Shown here one piece after another: positions 1 through 5,099 of a stretch of 5,099 bases of DNA. The DNA lies in contig JAGVPN010000326.1 in NCBI GenBank assembly GCA_020052215.1, positions 1 to 5,099 on the forward strand. Reading direction: 5' to 3'. Origin of the DNA: Syntrophobacterales bacterium. Lineage in GTDB: Bacteria > Desulfobacterota > Desulfobaccia > Desulfobaccales > 0-14-0-80-60-11. Under the pieces are notes generated by a model. That model saw only the letters and a program-made list of their open reading frames with translations. It ran no database searches and was not told where the DNA came from. The position numbers were made by a program, and so were the translations under genes. Within the stretch, counting starts at the first letter, position 1. Every line of letters starts with the position of its first letter.

Positions 1-16
1 AGTAATAATCCGAATT

Positions 17-44
17 GTAGGGGCGGTTCGCGAACCGCCCCTAC
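17..44. repeat. Perfect 28-bp palindrome, REP/MITE-like
   Basis: Two 14-base arms, GTAGGGGCGGTTCG and its exact reverse complement, abut with no spacer. Transcribed from either strand it would form a strong GC-rich hairpin, but no T-run follows on either side, so it does not look like a standard intrinsic terminator. From general knowledge, palindromes beginning GTAGGGGCG recur as dispersed intergenic repeats in many bacterial genomes, which makes a REP-like element the best reading. It lies just upstream of a gene that has lost its 5' end, so an insertion or rearrangement here may explain that damage. The palindrome is read directly from the sequence; its repeat status is inferred. Confidence 0.75.
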
Positions 45-81
45 GGTGGTTGCGACCATAAAGCCAGAATTACCTCTATGA

Positions 82-339
82 CGGCAACTTGGTATAAGAG
101 GACGTTTTATTAATAGGCAGGCTATCCTCCGGTCTAATGAAAGTTATGAAATTTTAGAAGAATATCCGAAGGACAAATATCTTCCCAGCTATCTGGTTTA
201 TTCTGAGTATCAGGGGGATATCTTTCATATTCTCTTTGCCGTGGACCTGGAAGGAGTTAATGTTCGGATTGTCACTGTCTATCGTCCCAACCCGGAAGAG
301 TGGGAAGAGGGGTTCAGGACCAGGAGGGACATCTCGTGA
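82..339 (+). pseudogene. 5'-truncated DUF4258 family protein
   Basis: The frame is open from 82 (after an in-frame TGA at 79-81) to the TGA at 337-339. It encodes about 75 recognisable residues: an N-terminal piece with EILEEYPKDKYLPSYLVY, then GDIFHILFAVD, then VRIVTVYRPNPEEWEE and a closing RTRR. This is the DUF4258 pattern: an E-YP-D-PS strand, a conserved His near the middle, and a TvYrPdpekW C-terminus. Full-length members are usually nearer 90-110 residues and begin with a helix carrying a conserved H and R, which is absent here. The frame has no ATG, GTG or TTG before a GTG at 241, deep inside the domain, so a full product could start only from a rare codon such as ATT at 109. I therefore call it a broken gene. 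DUF4258 proteins often sit before small zinc-finger proteins as toxin/antitoxin-like pairs, as here, where the stop overlaps the next start (GTGA). Function beyond family membership is unknown. Confidence 0.65.
322..328 (+). promoter_or_regulatory. Ribosome binding site for the GTG start at 336
   Basis: AGGAGGG is a near-perfect Shine-Dalgarno match 7 bases before GTG 336-338. It selects this GTG over the ATG at 300, which would add 12 residues unlike the family (MGRGVQDQEGHL) and lies well inside the upstream DUF4258 frame. Confidence 0.75.
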
Positions 340-557
340 GATGCAGCCAATGTGGTTCGAAATTGACGCCTTTGATTACCGATTTGCCTTTCAAGGTGAG
401 CGATACGAGCATTGTGATCTTGAAAGGCTTACCGGTGCTGCAATGCGATAACTGCCGGGAATACTTGCTGGACGATTTGGTGATGAACCGCGTGGATAAG
501 ATTCTGCAAAGAGCAGACACCGCCGCGGAATTAGAGATCATTCGCTACGCGGCATAA
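336..557 (+). CDS. YgiT-type zinc finger protein (MqsA-like N-domain)
   Basis: This 73-residue protein carries two CxxC knuckles, C3-x2-C6 and C37-x2-C40, separated by a beta-rich segment with the phrase IVILKGLPVLQC. That is the family pattern in which 'v-kgvPa-vC-nCge-y' precedes the second knuckle. After it comes a helix (DDLVMNRVDKILQRA) and a typical short tail ending in EIIRYAA. The fold resembles the zinc-binding N-terminal domain of the antitoxin MqsA/YgiT, without the C-terminal DNA-binding HTH. The GTG start is chosen because of the strong SD at 322-328 and because residue 2 onward aligns with the family start (M-x-C-x2-C). GTGA overlaps the stop of the DUF4258 frame, so the pair was translated in a coupled way. 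Because the partner lacks its N-terminus, this may be an orphan antitoxin-like protein. An antitoxin role is inferred from gene order only; it is not proven for this family. Confidence 0.8.
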   Translation: MRCSQCGSKLTPLITDLPFKVSDTSIVILKGLPVLQCDNCREYLLDDLVMNRVDKILQRADTAAELEIIRYAA

Positions 558-573
558 GGAGGGGAAGATACTA

Positions 574-723
574 TTTCCCCTTAGGGAAAAGATCATCTTC
601 GGCAGCGATTACCCCCTGCTGCTCGTCAGCCGCTACTTCAAAGAGATGGAAGACGCCAACCTGCCGGAGGATTGGCGGGAGATGATTTTAGGGGGGAACC
701 TGGCGGGGTTGCTGGGATGGTGA
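574..723 (+). pseudogene. C-terminal remnant of an amidohydrolase (TIM-barrel hydrolase)
   Basis: The frame (open from 535, ending at TGA 721-723) reads, from about 574, roughly 49 residues that match the very end of amidohydrolase-2 family proteins. Visible elements are KIIFGSDYPLL, which holds the metal/catalytic Asp of the last barrel strands, then SRYFKEM, then a final helix LPEDWREMILGGNLAGLLGW, equivalent to the family's 'kIlggNaarLLgl' ending. The rest of the roughly 250-300 residue protein is missing: upstream lies the intact zinc-finger gene, and no ATG occurs in this frame before 646. This is a fused-off tail, not a working gene. The remnant suggests that the segment carrying the DUF4258/zinc-finger pair replaced or was inserted into the 5' part of an older amidohydrolase gene. 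The family call comes from motif recognition; I have not aligned it. Confidence 0.65.
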
Positions 724-738
724 TGGGGAGAAAATAAG

Positions 739-1395
739 ATGGATAAGCATAGCCAACTTCTTGAGTTGGCCCAGAAGCGAAAGGGCTCCCGATGGAACGG
801 GTACAATTGTATTGGCGACTATCATGAAGGGGTCTACGAATGTGACTATGTGTCACCTTACACAAAGAGTGCGCATAACGTCGATTCGGATATAATGGTT
901 ATTCTTCAAGACTGGAGCTCCGTCTTAGCGATCAGCGGCCCAAAAGATTTAGAGGCCATTAAGTATGGTTATACGCCGTCCAATCGCACGAACATAAACC
1001 TGATCCGTTTACTGGACGCTCACTTCGGATTTAAACTTAAAGATATCTATGCTACAAACCTATTTCCTTTCATTAAGCCTGGCGCCTTAAATGCGCCCAT
1101 CCGTCAAAAAGATTTGGTTCGTGCCGCTCAAGAGTTTGCCTTGCCGCAAATCAAGATTGTCTGCCCAAAACTTGTCGTGTGCATAGGACAAAATACGTTC
1201 AATGCAATTCGCCGCGCCTGTGATTATGAGGGTTGGCCGAAACGGGACTTAGCGATTGAGTCTCCATTCAGGGTCGACAGGAGTCAAATTTGGTGTCAAG
1301 CCCACACTGCGCAACTTGCTCAGAACACCCGAGGCGTGGATCGGGTCTCTTCCGATTGGAAACGAATGAAGAATGCCATTTTTCCCAGTGTCTAA
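739..1395 (+). CDS. Uracil-DNA glycosylase superfamily-like protein
   Basis: A 218-residue soluble protein with no signal peptide or membrane segment. The central part has the order expected of the UDG superfamily: a strand plus active-site loop DIMVILQDWSS (51-61), a strand with TNLFPF (106-111), a helix and strand FALPQIKIVCPKLVVCIGQNTFNAI (133-157, the 'l-Pk-vv-lG--a--al' hallmark of family 4/5-type enzymes), and a late AHTAQLAQNTRG (188-199) followed by a W-containing helix. The last region matches where UDGs carry their HPS-type loop, with H189 in the expected place. The loop is not the family 4 GE-PG type; LQD-W recalls the GQDPY of family 1, leaving D58 as a possible catalytic residue. 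The start at ATG 739 has GGGGAG 8 bases upstream. Base composition is clearly lower in GC than nadB downstream, suggesting transfer. Base-excision repair, or action on modified or phage DNA, is inference; the substrate is unknown. Confidence 0.6.
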   Translation: MDKHSQLLELAQKRKGSRWNGYNCIGDYHEGVYECDYVSPYTKSAHNVDSDIMVILQDWSSVLAISGPKDLEAIKYGYTPSNRTNINLIRLLDAHFGFKLKDIYATNLFPFIKPGALNAPIRQKDLVRAAQEFALPQIKIVCPKLVVCIGQNTFNAIRRACDYEGWPKRDLAIESPFRVDRSQIWCQAHTAQLAQNTRGVDRVSSDWKRMKNAIFPSV

Positions 1396-1400
1396 AAGCC

Positions 1401-1409
1401 TGCTATAAT
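1401..1409 (+). promoter_or_regulatory. Extended -10 promoter for nadB operon
   Basis: TGCTATAAT is a perfect extended -10 (TGn plus TATAAT), starting 6 bases after the stop codon of the UDG-like gene. No good -35 is seen at 16-18 bases upstream (the area reads TTTTCC/TTTCCC), as is common for extended -10 promoters. The transcript would start near 1416, giving a leader of about 95 bases that carries the hairpin at 1432-1460 before the nadB TTG. A weaker alternative is TTGGGA (1450-1455) with TAGTAT (1473-1478), spacing 17. Confidence 0.5.
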
Positions 1410-1431
1410 CTGGGAAAACGGCTGCATTCTT

Positions 1432-1460
1432 CTCGTTCCCAAGTACAACTTGGGAACGAG
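1432..1460. repeat. Perfect 29-nt hairpin repeat upstream of nadB
   Basis: Arms CTCGTTCCCAAGT and ACTTGGGAACGAG (13 bases each, perfect) enclose the loop ACA. No U-run follows, so a classical terminator is unlikely. From general knowledge, the TTCCCAAG...CTTGGGAA type of stem is a frequent dispersed intergenic repeat in diverse bacteria, so a REP/MITE-like element is the main reading. If transcription starts at the extended -10 just upstream, the hairpin lies in the nadB leader, where it could affect mRNA stability or read-through. The palindrome is seen directly; the role is inferred. Confidence 0.75.
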
Positions 1461-1497
1461 TGGGAAATCATGTAGTATAGAGCTGACCGCTTCTCAC

Positions 1498-1503
1498 AAA
1501 GGA
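1498..1503 (+). promoter_or_regulatory. Ribosome binding site for the TTG start of nadB
   Basis: AAAGGA sits 7 bases before TTG 1511-1513. An in-frame TGA at 1484-1486 and the lack of any ATG or GTG between it and the FAD-binding strand make this TTG the only sensible start. Confidence 0.65.
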
Positions 1504-1510
1504 CCCGGAT

Positions 1511-3130
1511 TTGGAACACACCTCGGATATTCTGGTAATCGGTTCAGGGCTGGCGGGATTGGGTTATGCCTTGAAGGTGGCGGAGTTTGCCCGGGTCAAC
1601 CTGATAACTAAAAAGGGCCTGACGGAGACCTCCACCAGCAAGGCCCAGGGCGGCATCGCCGCGGTCCTGGGGCCGGATGACCGCTTCGAATACCACATTC
1701 AGGACACCCTGACCACCGGGGAAGGCCTGTCCCACCCGGACATCGTCGAGTTGGTGGTCCGCCAGGGTCCGGCCCGCATCCGGGAGTTGATCGACCTGGG
1801 GGCCCATTTCGACCTGGGCAAGGACAACGGCTATGATTTGGGCCGGGAAGGCGGCCATTCCCACCGGCGGGTGATTCACGCCCAGGACATGACCGGGGCC
1901 GAAGTGGAGCGCATCTTGTCGGAGCAGGTCCTGGCCCACCCCAATATCCAGGTGTTTGAAAACCACATGGGGGTGGACCTGGTCACCCGCCAGCGCCTGG
2001 TGCGCCGGGGCGCGGTGGTGGCCAACGCCGAAGAGTCCTGCCTGGGGGCCTACGTCCTGAACACCCTGACCGGGGAGGTGGACACCTTTGCGGCCGCCAT
2101 CACCCTCCTGGCCACCGGGGGGGTGGGCAAGGTCTATCTCTACACCAGCAACCCGGACATCGCCACGGGAGACGGCATCTCCATGGCCTACCGGGCCGGG
2201 GCCTGGATCGGCAACATGGAATTCGTCCAATTCCACCCCACCTGCCTCTATCACATGGCGGCCAAGAATTTCCTCATCTCCGAGGCGCTCCGGGGCGAAG
2301 GGGCCATCCTCATCGACCGGACCGGCCGGGCCTTCATGGAAAAGTACCACCCCTTGAAAGACCTGGCCCCCCGGGACACGGTGGCCCGGGCCATCGACCT
2401 GGAGATGAAAAAGACCGGGGCGGACTGCGTCTATCTGGACATCAGCCGCAAGCCGGCGGATTTCGTCAGGAGCCGCTTTCCCAATATCTATCAGGAGTGT
2501 CTGAAGTACGGCGTCGATATCACCAATGAGCCCATCCCGGTGGTGCCTGCGGCCCACTATATGTGCGGCGGGGTGGTGACGGACGTTTGGGGCCGCACCA
2601 ACATCTCCAACCTCTACGCGGTGGGGGAGGTGTCCATGACCGGCCTGCATGGCGCCAACCGCCTGGCCAGCAACTCCCTGTTGGAGGCCCTGGTCTTTTC
2701 GCACCAGGCGGCGCACGCGGCCAAAGAGACGCTGGCCGATCTCCTGGCCAAGCCCAGTTCGCCGGTGCCGGAGTGGAACCCCTTCGGCGCCACCGACAGC
2801 GAAGAGGCCGTGGTGGTGTCCCACAACTGGGATGAAATCCGCCGGTTTATGTGGAACTACGTGGGTATCGTCCGCACCGACCGGCGGCTGCTCCGGGCCC
2901 AACACCGGATCGACTTGATCCAGCAGGAAATCCAGGAGTATTACTGGAACTTTATTATCACCAGCGATCTCTTGGAGTTGCGCAATATCGCCACGGTGGC
3001 CGACCTCATTATCCGCATGGCCCTGAGGCGCAAAGAAAGCCGGGGGCTGCACTATAACCTGGACTACCCCCGGGTGGACGATCAAAACTTTCACCAGGAT
3101 ACGGTGATTTCTTCGGAGGGCTGGCACTGA
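1511..3130 (+). CDS. nadB: L-aspartate oxidase NadB
   Basis: This flavoprotein oxidises L-aspartate to iminoaspartate, which NadA condenses with dihydroxyacetone phosphate to quinolinate, the first committed step of de novo NAD synthesis. In anaerobes fumarate rather than oxygen can take the electrons. The 539-residue length is normal for the family. Visible features are the FAD Rossmann motif GSGLAG (11-16), the SKAQGGIAAV flavin loop (43-52), EGGHSHRRVIHA (from E113), MEFVQFHPT (H242), the APRD segment with R288, AAHYMCGGV (H349), GLHGANRLASNSLLEA at the second FAD contact, and a C-terminal helical domain with MWNYVGIVR. H242, R288 and H349 match in spacing the substrate-binding H244, R290 and H351 of the E. 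coli enzyme, and the EGG(H)SH pattern separates NadB from succinate dehydrogenase FrdA/SdhA only in combination with the short length, which also fits. It starts with TTG, preceded by AAAGGA. It overlaps the next gene by one base. The neighbours show no nadA or nadC. Confidence 0.95.
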   Translation: MEHTSDILVIGSGLAGLGYALKVAEFARVNLITKKGLTETSTSKAQGGIAAVLGPDDRFEYHIQDTLTTGEGLSHPDIVELVVRQGPARIRELIDLGAHFDLGKDNGYDLGREGGHSHRRVIHAQDMTGAEVERILSEQVLAHPNIQVFENHMGVDLVTRQRLVRRGAVVANAEESCLGAYVLNTLTGEVDTFAAAITLLATGGVGKVYLYTSNPDIATGDGISMAYRAGAWIGNMEFVQFHPTCLYHMAAKNFLISEALRGEGAILIDRTGRAFMEKYHPLKDLAPRDTVARAIDLEMKKTGADCVYLDISRKPADFVRSRFPNIYQECLKYGVDITNEPIPVVPAAHYMCGGVVTDVWGRTNISNLYAVGEVSMTGLHGANRLASNSLLEALVFSHQAAHAAKETLADLLAKPSSPVPEWNPFGATDSEEAVVVSHNWDEIRRFMWNYVGIVRTDRRLLRAQHRIDLIQQEIQEYYWNFIITSDLLELRNIATVADLIIRMALRRKESRGLHYNLDYPRVDDQNFHQDTVISSEGWH

Positions 3131-4560
3131 TGGCAGGAGAAAAAATTCTCCTGGCGGATGATGACCGCCAGTTGCGGGAAACGCTCCAGGAGTTTCTGAC
3201 CGGCCAGGGGTATGCGGTGACCGCGGCGGCGGACGGCCATGAGGCCATGGCCGCCATGCAAGAACAGGAATTCGCTGTGGCCCTCCTGGACCTGATGCTC
3301 CCCGGTTACTCCGGCCTGGAGATCCTCTTCCTCCTCAAGGCCCACACCCCGGATACGGAAGTTATTCTGTTCACCGGCCATGCCGGCCTGGAGAGCGCGG
3401 TCCAGGCCTTGCGCCTGGGGGCCTATGACTACCTGCTGAAAGCGGACCTGCGCCTGGCCGAGATCCAGGCCGTGGTGGCCCGGGCCCTGGAACGGCGCTT
3501 CTTAGCCCTGGAAAACCGGGAACTGGTGGCAAACATCTCGAAAGCCCAGGAAGAGCTGGTCAATCGAAGGGCCCGGGAACTGACCCAGGTAAGGCAAATT
3601 GCCGAGACCCTGGCCGGCCCCCTTACCTGGGACCAGCTCGTCCGGGGGCTGGTCAATCTCATCTGGGACAGCCTCCCCCTGGAAGTGTTGGGCCTGGAAC
3701 TCCAGGGCCCGGAAGGGGCGTTGCCCCTGTCGGCCTATCGGCGCCGGGTGGACGTCCCGGAGGCCACGTATCAGACCTTTCAAGACTTGCTGCAAGGGCA
3801 ATTGGCGCCTGACCCCGCCACGGTTGCCGCCGGGACGCCGCTCCCCGCCATGCTGTGGGAGCGGCTCAAGGTGGGTAAAGTCATTCTGGCGGCGGGGGCC
3901 GGACGTCACGAGCCTCTCACTTCCGAGGAAGCCGAACTCTTCCGGATCTTCATTCTCCAGGGGGAGGCCGGCATCAAGAATCTGGTGCTCTTCGACCAGG
4001 TGAAGAGCATGGCCATCCGGGATTCATTGACCGGCCTGTATAATTACGGCTATTTTAAGGAAGCGCTCCACTATGAGGTAGAGAAGAGCCGCCGCTACAA
4101 GACCCCGCTGGCTCTGCTTTTCCTGGACATCGATGATTTCAAGCGGGTCAACGACACCCTGGGCCACTTGAAGGGTGATAAAATCTTGCGGCAGGTGGCG
4201 GCTATCCTGAAGAAGGGGATTCGTCAGGCCGACTTGGTTTGCCGCTACGGCGGCGACGAATTTGTCATGCTCTTGACCCAAACGCCCCAGGATCAGGCCA
4301 TGGTGCTGGCCGATAGATTGCGCCAAAGCGTCGCCCAGTCTTCCATGAACCGGCTGGAACAAAGGCTCAAGGTTACGGTCAGTATGGGCGTGGCGGGGCT
4401 AGGGCTGGAGATGAGTACGGAAGACCTGATAAAGGAAGCGGATGAAGCCCATTACCGGGCCAAGCAAGCCGGAAAAAACCGGGTTGCCGGCCCGGAAACT
4501 TTCCCTCTGCCGGAAAAGACCGCCGGCTCCCCCGGGGGACGTCAACCCCGCATCCGGTAA
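3130..4560 (+). CDS. Response regulator with GAF-like linker and GGDEF diguanylate cyclase domain
   Basis: A cytoplasmic 476-residue two-component output protein expected to make cyclic di-GMP when phosphorylated. The receiver domain (about 4-122) has the acidic pair D10/D11, phospho-acceptor D54 in LLDLMLPG, T82 and K104. A charged helical, probably coiled-coil linker (about 125-163) leads to a weakly GAF-like region (about 165-290), recognised mainly by its closing LTSEEAELFRIF...GIKNLVLFDQV helix. The GGDEF domain follows: DSLTGLYN (298-305), FLDIDDFK with metal ligand D333, NDTLGHLKGD, and an intact YGGDEF active site (G374-F378). The product-inhibition I-site RxxD is present as R365-Q-A-D368, five residues before GGDEF, as in PleD. 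The tail from about 460 is low-complexity. The start ATG overlaps the nadB stop (TGATG), with GGAGGG 9 bases upstream, so translation is coupled. Oddity: the residue after K104 is Ala, not the usual Pro. No kinase partner is in view. Confidence 0.92.
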   Translation: MAGEKILLADDDRQLRETLQEFLTGQGYAVTAAADGHEAMAAMQEQEFAVALLDLMLPGYSGLEILFLLKAHTPDTEVILFTGHAGLESAVQALRLGAYDYLLKADLRLAEIQAVVARALERRFLALENRELVANISKAQEELVNRRARELTQVRQIAETLAGPLTWDQLVRGLVNLIWDSLPLEVLGLELQGPEGALPLSAYRRRVDVPEATYQTFQDLLQGQLAPDPATVAAGTPLPAMLWERLKVGKVILAAGAGRHEPLTSEEAELFRIFILQGEAGIKNLVLFDQVKSMAIRDSLTGLYNYGYFKEALHYEVEKSRRYKTPLALLFLDIDDFKRVNDTLGHLKGDKILRQVAAILKKGIRQADLVCRYGGDEFVMLLTQTPQDQAMVLADRLRQSVAQSSMNRLEQRLKVTVSMGVAGLGLEMSTEDLIKEADEAHYRAKQAGKNRVAGPETFPLPEKTAGSPGGRQPRIR

Positions 4561-4574
4561 AAGCCGCATTTTCC

Positions 4575-4593
4575 CCGGCCGGTTTCGGGCCGG
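4575..4593. terminator. GC-rich hairpin between convergent genes (weak terminator candidate)
   Basis: CCGGCC (4575-4580) pairs with GGCCGG (4588-4593) across a 7-base loop in the 35-base gap between the two converging stop codons. This is the right place for a bidirectional terminator, but neither strand has a T-run after the stem, so intrinsic termination would be poor. The placement supports the call more than the structure does. Confidence 0.35.
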
Positions 4594-4595
4594 TA

Positions 4596-5099
4596 TCAGG
4601 CAATGGTATCCAGAACCACGTAACCCTGCTGCTTCAAGGTGTTGACGATGGGTTCCAGGTTGACTTTTTCCAGGCGGAAATAGTAAGGCCGCTTATCGCC
4701 CTTGATGGGCCCCAGGGCCACGTTGATGACCTTGCCCCCCGCCTCCTTGATGAGGCGGGCGGCCGCGTCCAGGGCCTCTGACCGGTTTTGCAGGAGGAGG
4801 TCCAGGCGCGAGGAGCTCTTGAGCAGGCCCAGCATGGCGATAAAGGCGGAGATCAGGTCCGGCATGGTGATGACCCCCACCAACTTTTCACCTTCCATCA
4901 CCGGCATGCCGCCGATTTTATGTTCATGAATCAGGCGGGCCGCCTCCTCCACCTCGGTGTCGGGAGTGACGCTCAGGGGAGCCTGGACCATCACGTCTCC
5001 CACCTTGATTTCTTCCAGCATAGAGGCCAGGAGCACCTCCCGCAAGTCCCGGGAGGTGATCCACCCCACCATGCGGTCGCGCGTAATCACCGGCAAGTG
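4596..5099 (-). CDS. CBS domain protein with C-terminal ACT-like domain (AcuB-like), 5' end outside window
   Basis: Minus-strand gene whose beginning lies beyond the right edge; the last 167 residues are visible. They start in the tail of a first CBS motif (HLPVITRDRMVGWITSRDLREV), pass through a short linker (LLASMLEEIKVGDVM), then show a whole second CBS motif: APLSVTPDTEVEEAARLIHEHKIGGMPV with EKLVGVITMPDL (about 33-90). Each CBS ends in the T-x-x-D element (T15-S-R-D18, T78-M-P-D81) typical of adenosyl-nucleotide binding. Residues about 96-167 form an ACT-like unit (SRLDLLLQNRSEALDAAARLIKEAGGKVINV, then RPYYFRLE and a final helix-strand). CBS-CBS-ACT is the architecture of AcuB-like proteins, which are common in delta-proteobacteria. 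Such proteins are thought to sense AMP/ATP or similar ligands and regulate a partner; the acetoin name is inherited from Bacillus and need not apply. The TTG at 5094-5096 is not a believable start because the CBS fold is already under way. Confidence 0.85.
   Translation of the reverse strand, partial: HLPVITRDRMVGWITSRDLREVLLASMLEEIKVGDVMVQAPLSVTPDTEVEEAARLIHEHKIGGMPVMEGEKLVGVITMPDLISAFIAMLGLLKSSSRLDLLLQNRSEALDAAARLIKEAGGKVINVALGPIKGDKRPYYFRLEKVNLEPIVNTLKQQGYVVLDTIA

Noticed and set aside
314..541. Minus-strand 75-codon frame opposite the zinc-finger gene
   Set aside because: No family features; the plus-strand frame has both CxxC knuckles, a strong SD and the family C-terminus.
561..580. 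GGGGAA...TTCCCC stem after the zinc-finger gene as a terminator
   Set aside because: Only 6 pairs, and no T-run follows. It also falls at the start of the hydrolase remnant, so chance is likely.
888..897. TATAAT-like box inside the UDG-like gene
   Set aside because: It lies within coding sequence (codons for Ser-Asp-Ile-Met), and no gene start that it could serve follows closely.
1432..1460. Hairpin as a rho-independent terminator of the UDG-like gene
   Set aside because: The stem is strong, but the sequence after it is TGGGAAATC with no T-run, and a good promoter lies upstream of it, so it would sit in the nadB leader.
17..1460. The two palindromes as terminal inverted repeats of one mobile element
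   Set aside because: Their sequences are unrelated, there is no matching target duplication that I can see, and no transposase lies between them.
1290..1475. 61-codon plus-strand frame over the end of the UDG-like gene and the hairpin
   Set aside because: It is out of frame with the UDG-like gene, runs through the palindrome, has no SD and resembles no protein I know.
1544..3127. Long minus-strand open frame (about 527 codons) opposite nadB
   Set aside because: It is the antisense shadow of a GC-rich gene. Its translation is rich in G, H, P, V and Q with no recognisable domain, while the plus strand encodes a full NadB.
3599..4003. 134-codon alternate frame inside the GGDEF regulator gene
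   Set aside because: Arg/Pro/Ser-rich shadow translation typical of a GC-rich gene read in the wrong frame.

Overview
The window looks like chromosomal DNA from a GC-rich, Gram-negative, probably anaerobic bacterium. A delta-proteobacterial (Desulfobacterota) origin is my best guess. It rests on the mix of an L-aspartate oxidase, a REC-GGDEF response regulator and a CBS-ACT (AcuB-like) protein, and on two short palindromes of a kind I associate with such genomes. The assignment is inference from gene content and style only.

The window has two unlike halves. Positions 1 to about 1400 form a lower-GC accessory stretch. It starts with a perfect 28-bp palindrome, followed by a DUF4258 reading frame that has lost its 5' end. 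That frame overlaps an intact small YgiT-type zinc-finger gene (GTG start at 336). Next comes the bare C-terminal tail of an amidohydrolase (stop at 721-723). The stretch ends with an intact 218-residue protein resembling the uracil-DNA glycosylase superfamily (739-1395). Two gene remnants, a toxin/antitoxin-like pair missing part of one partner, and an orphan DNA-repair-like gene suggest a region of repeated insertion and decay.

Positions 1396-1510 are a short intergenic region. It holds an extended -10 promoter (TGCTATAAT), a perfect 29-nt hairpin and five copies of the half-site TGGGAA/TTCCCA. It leads into the GC-rich core half: nadB (L-aspartate oxidase, TTG start at 1511), then, overlapping by one base (TGATG), a response regulator carrying a receiver, a GAF-like region and a complete GGDEF diguanylate cyclase domain. 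The two genes form a tightly coupled operon joining NAD biosynthesis to a c-di-GMP signalling enzyme. They meet a convergent minus-strand gene, a CBS-ACT protein cut by the right edge, across 35 bases that contain a GC-rich hairpin.

I see no CRISPR array, tRNA, rRNA, transposase or integrase. The points most worth a second look are the UDG-like protein with its unusual 'LQDW' motif, the half-site cluster around the nadB promoter, and the nadB/diguanylate cyclase coupling. I do not see a clear-cut new multi-gene system.
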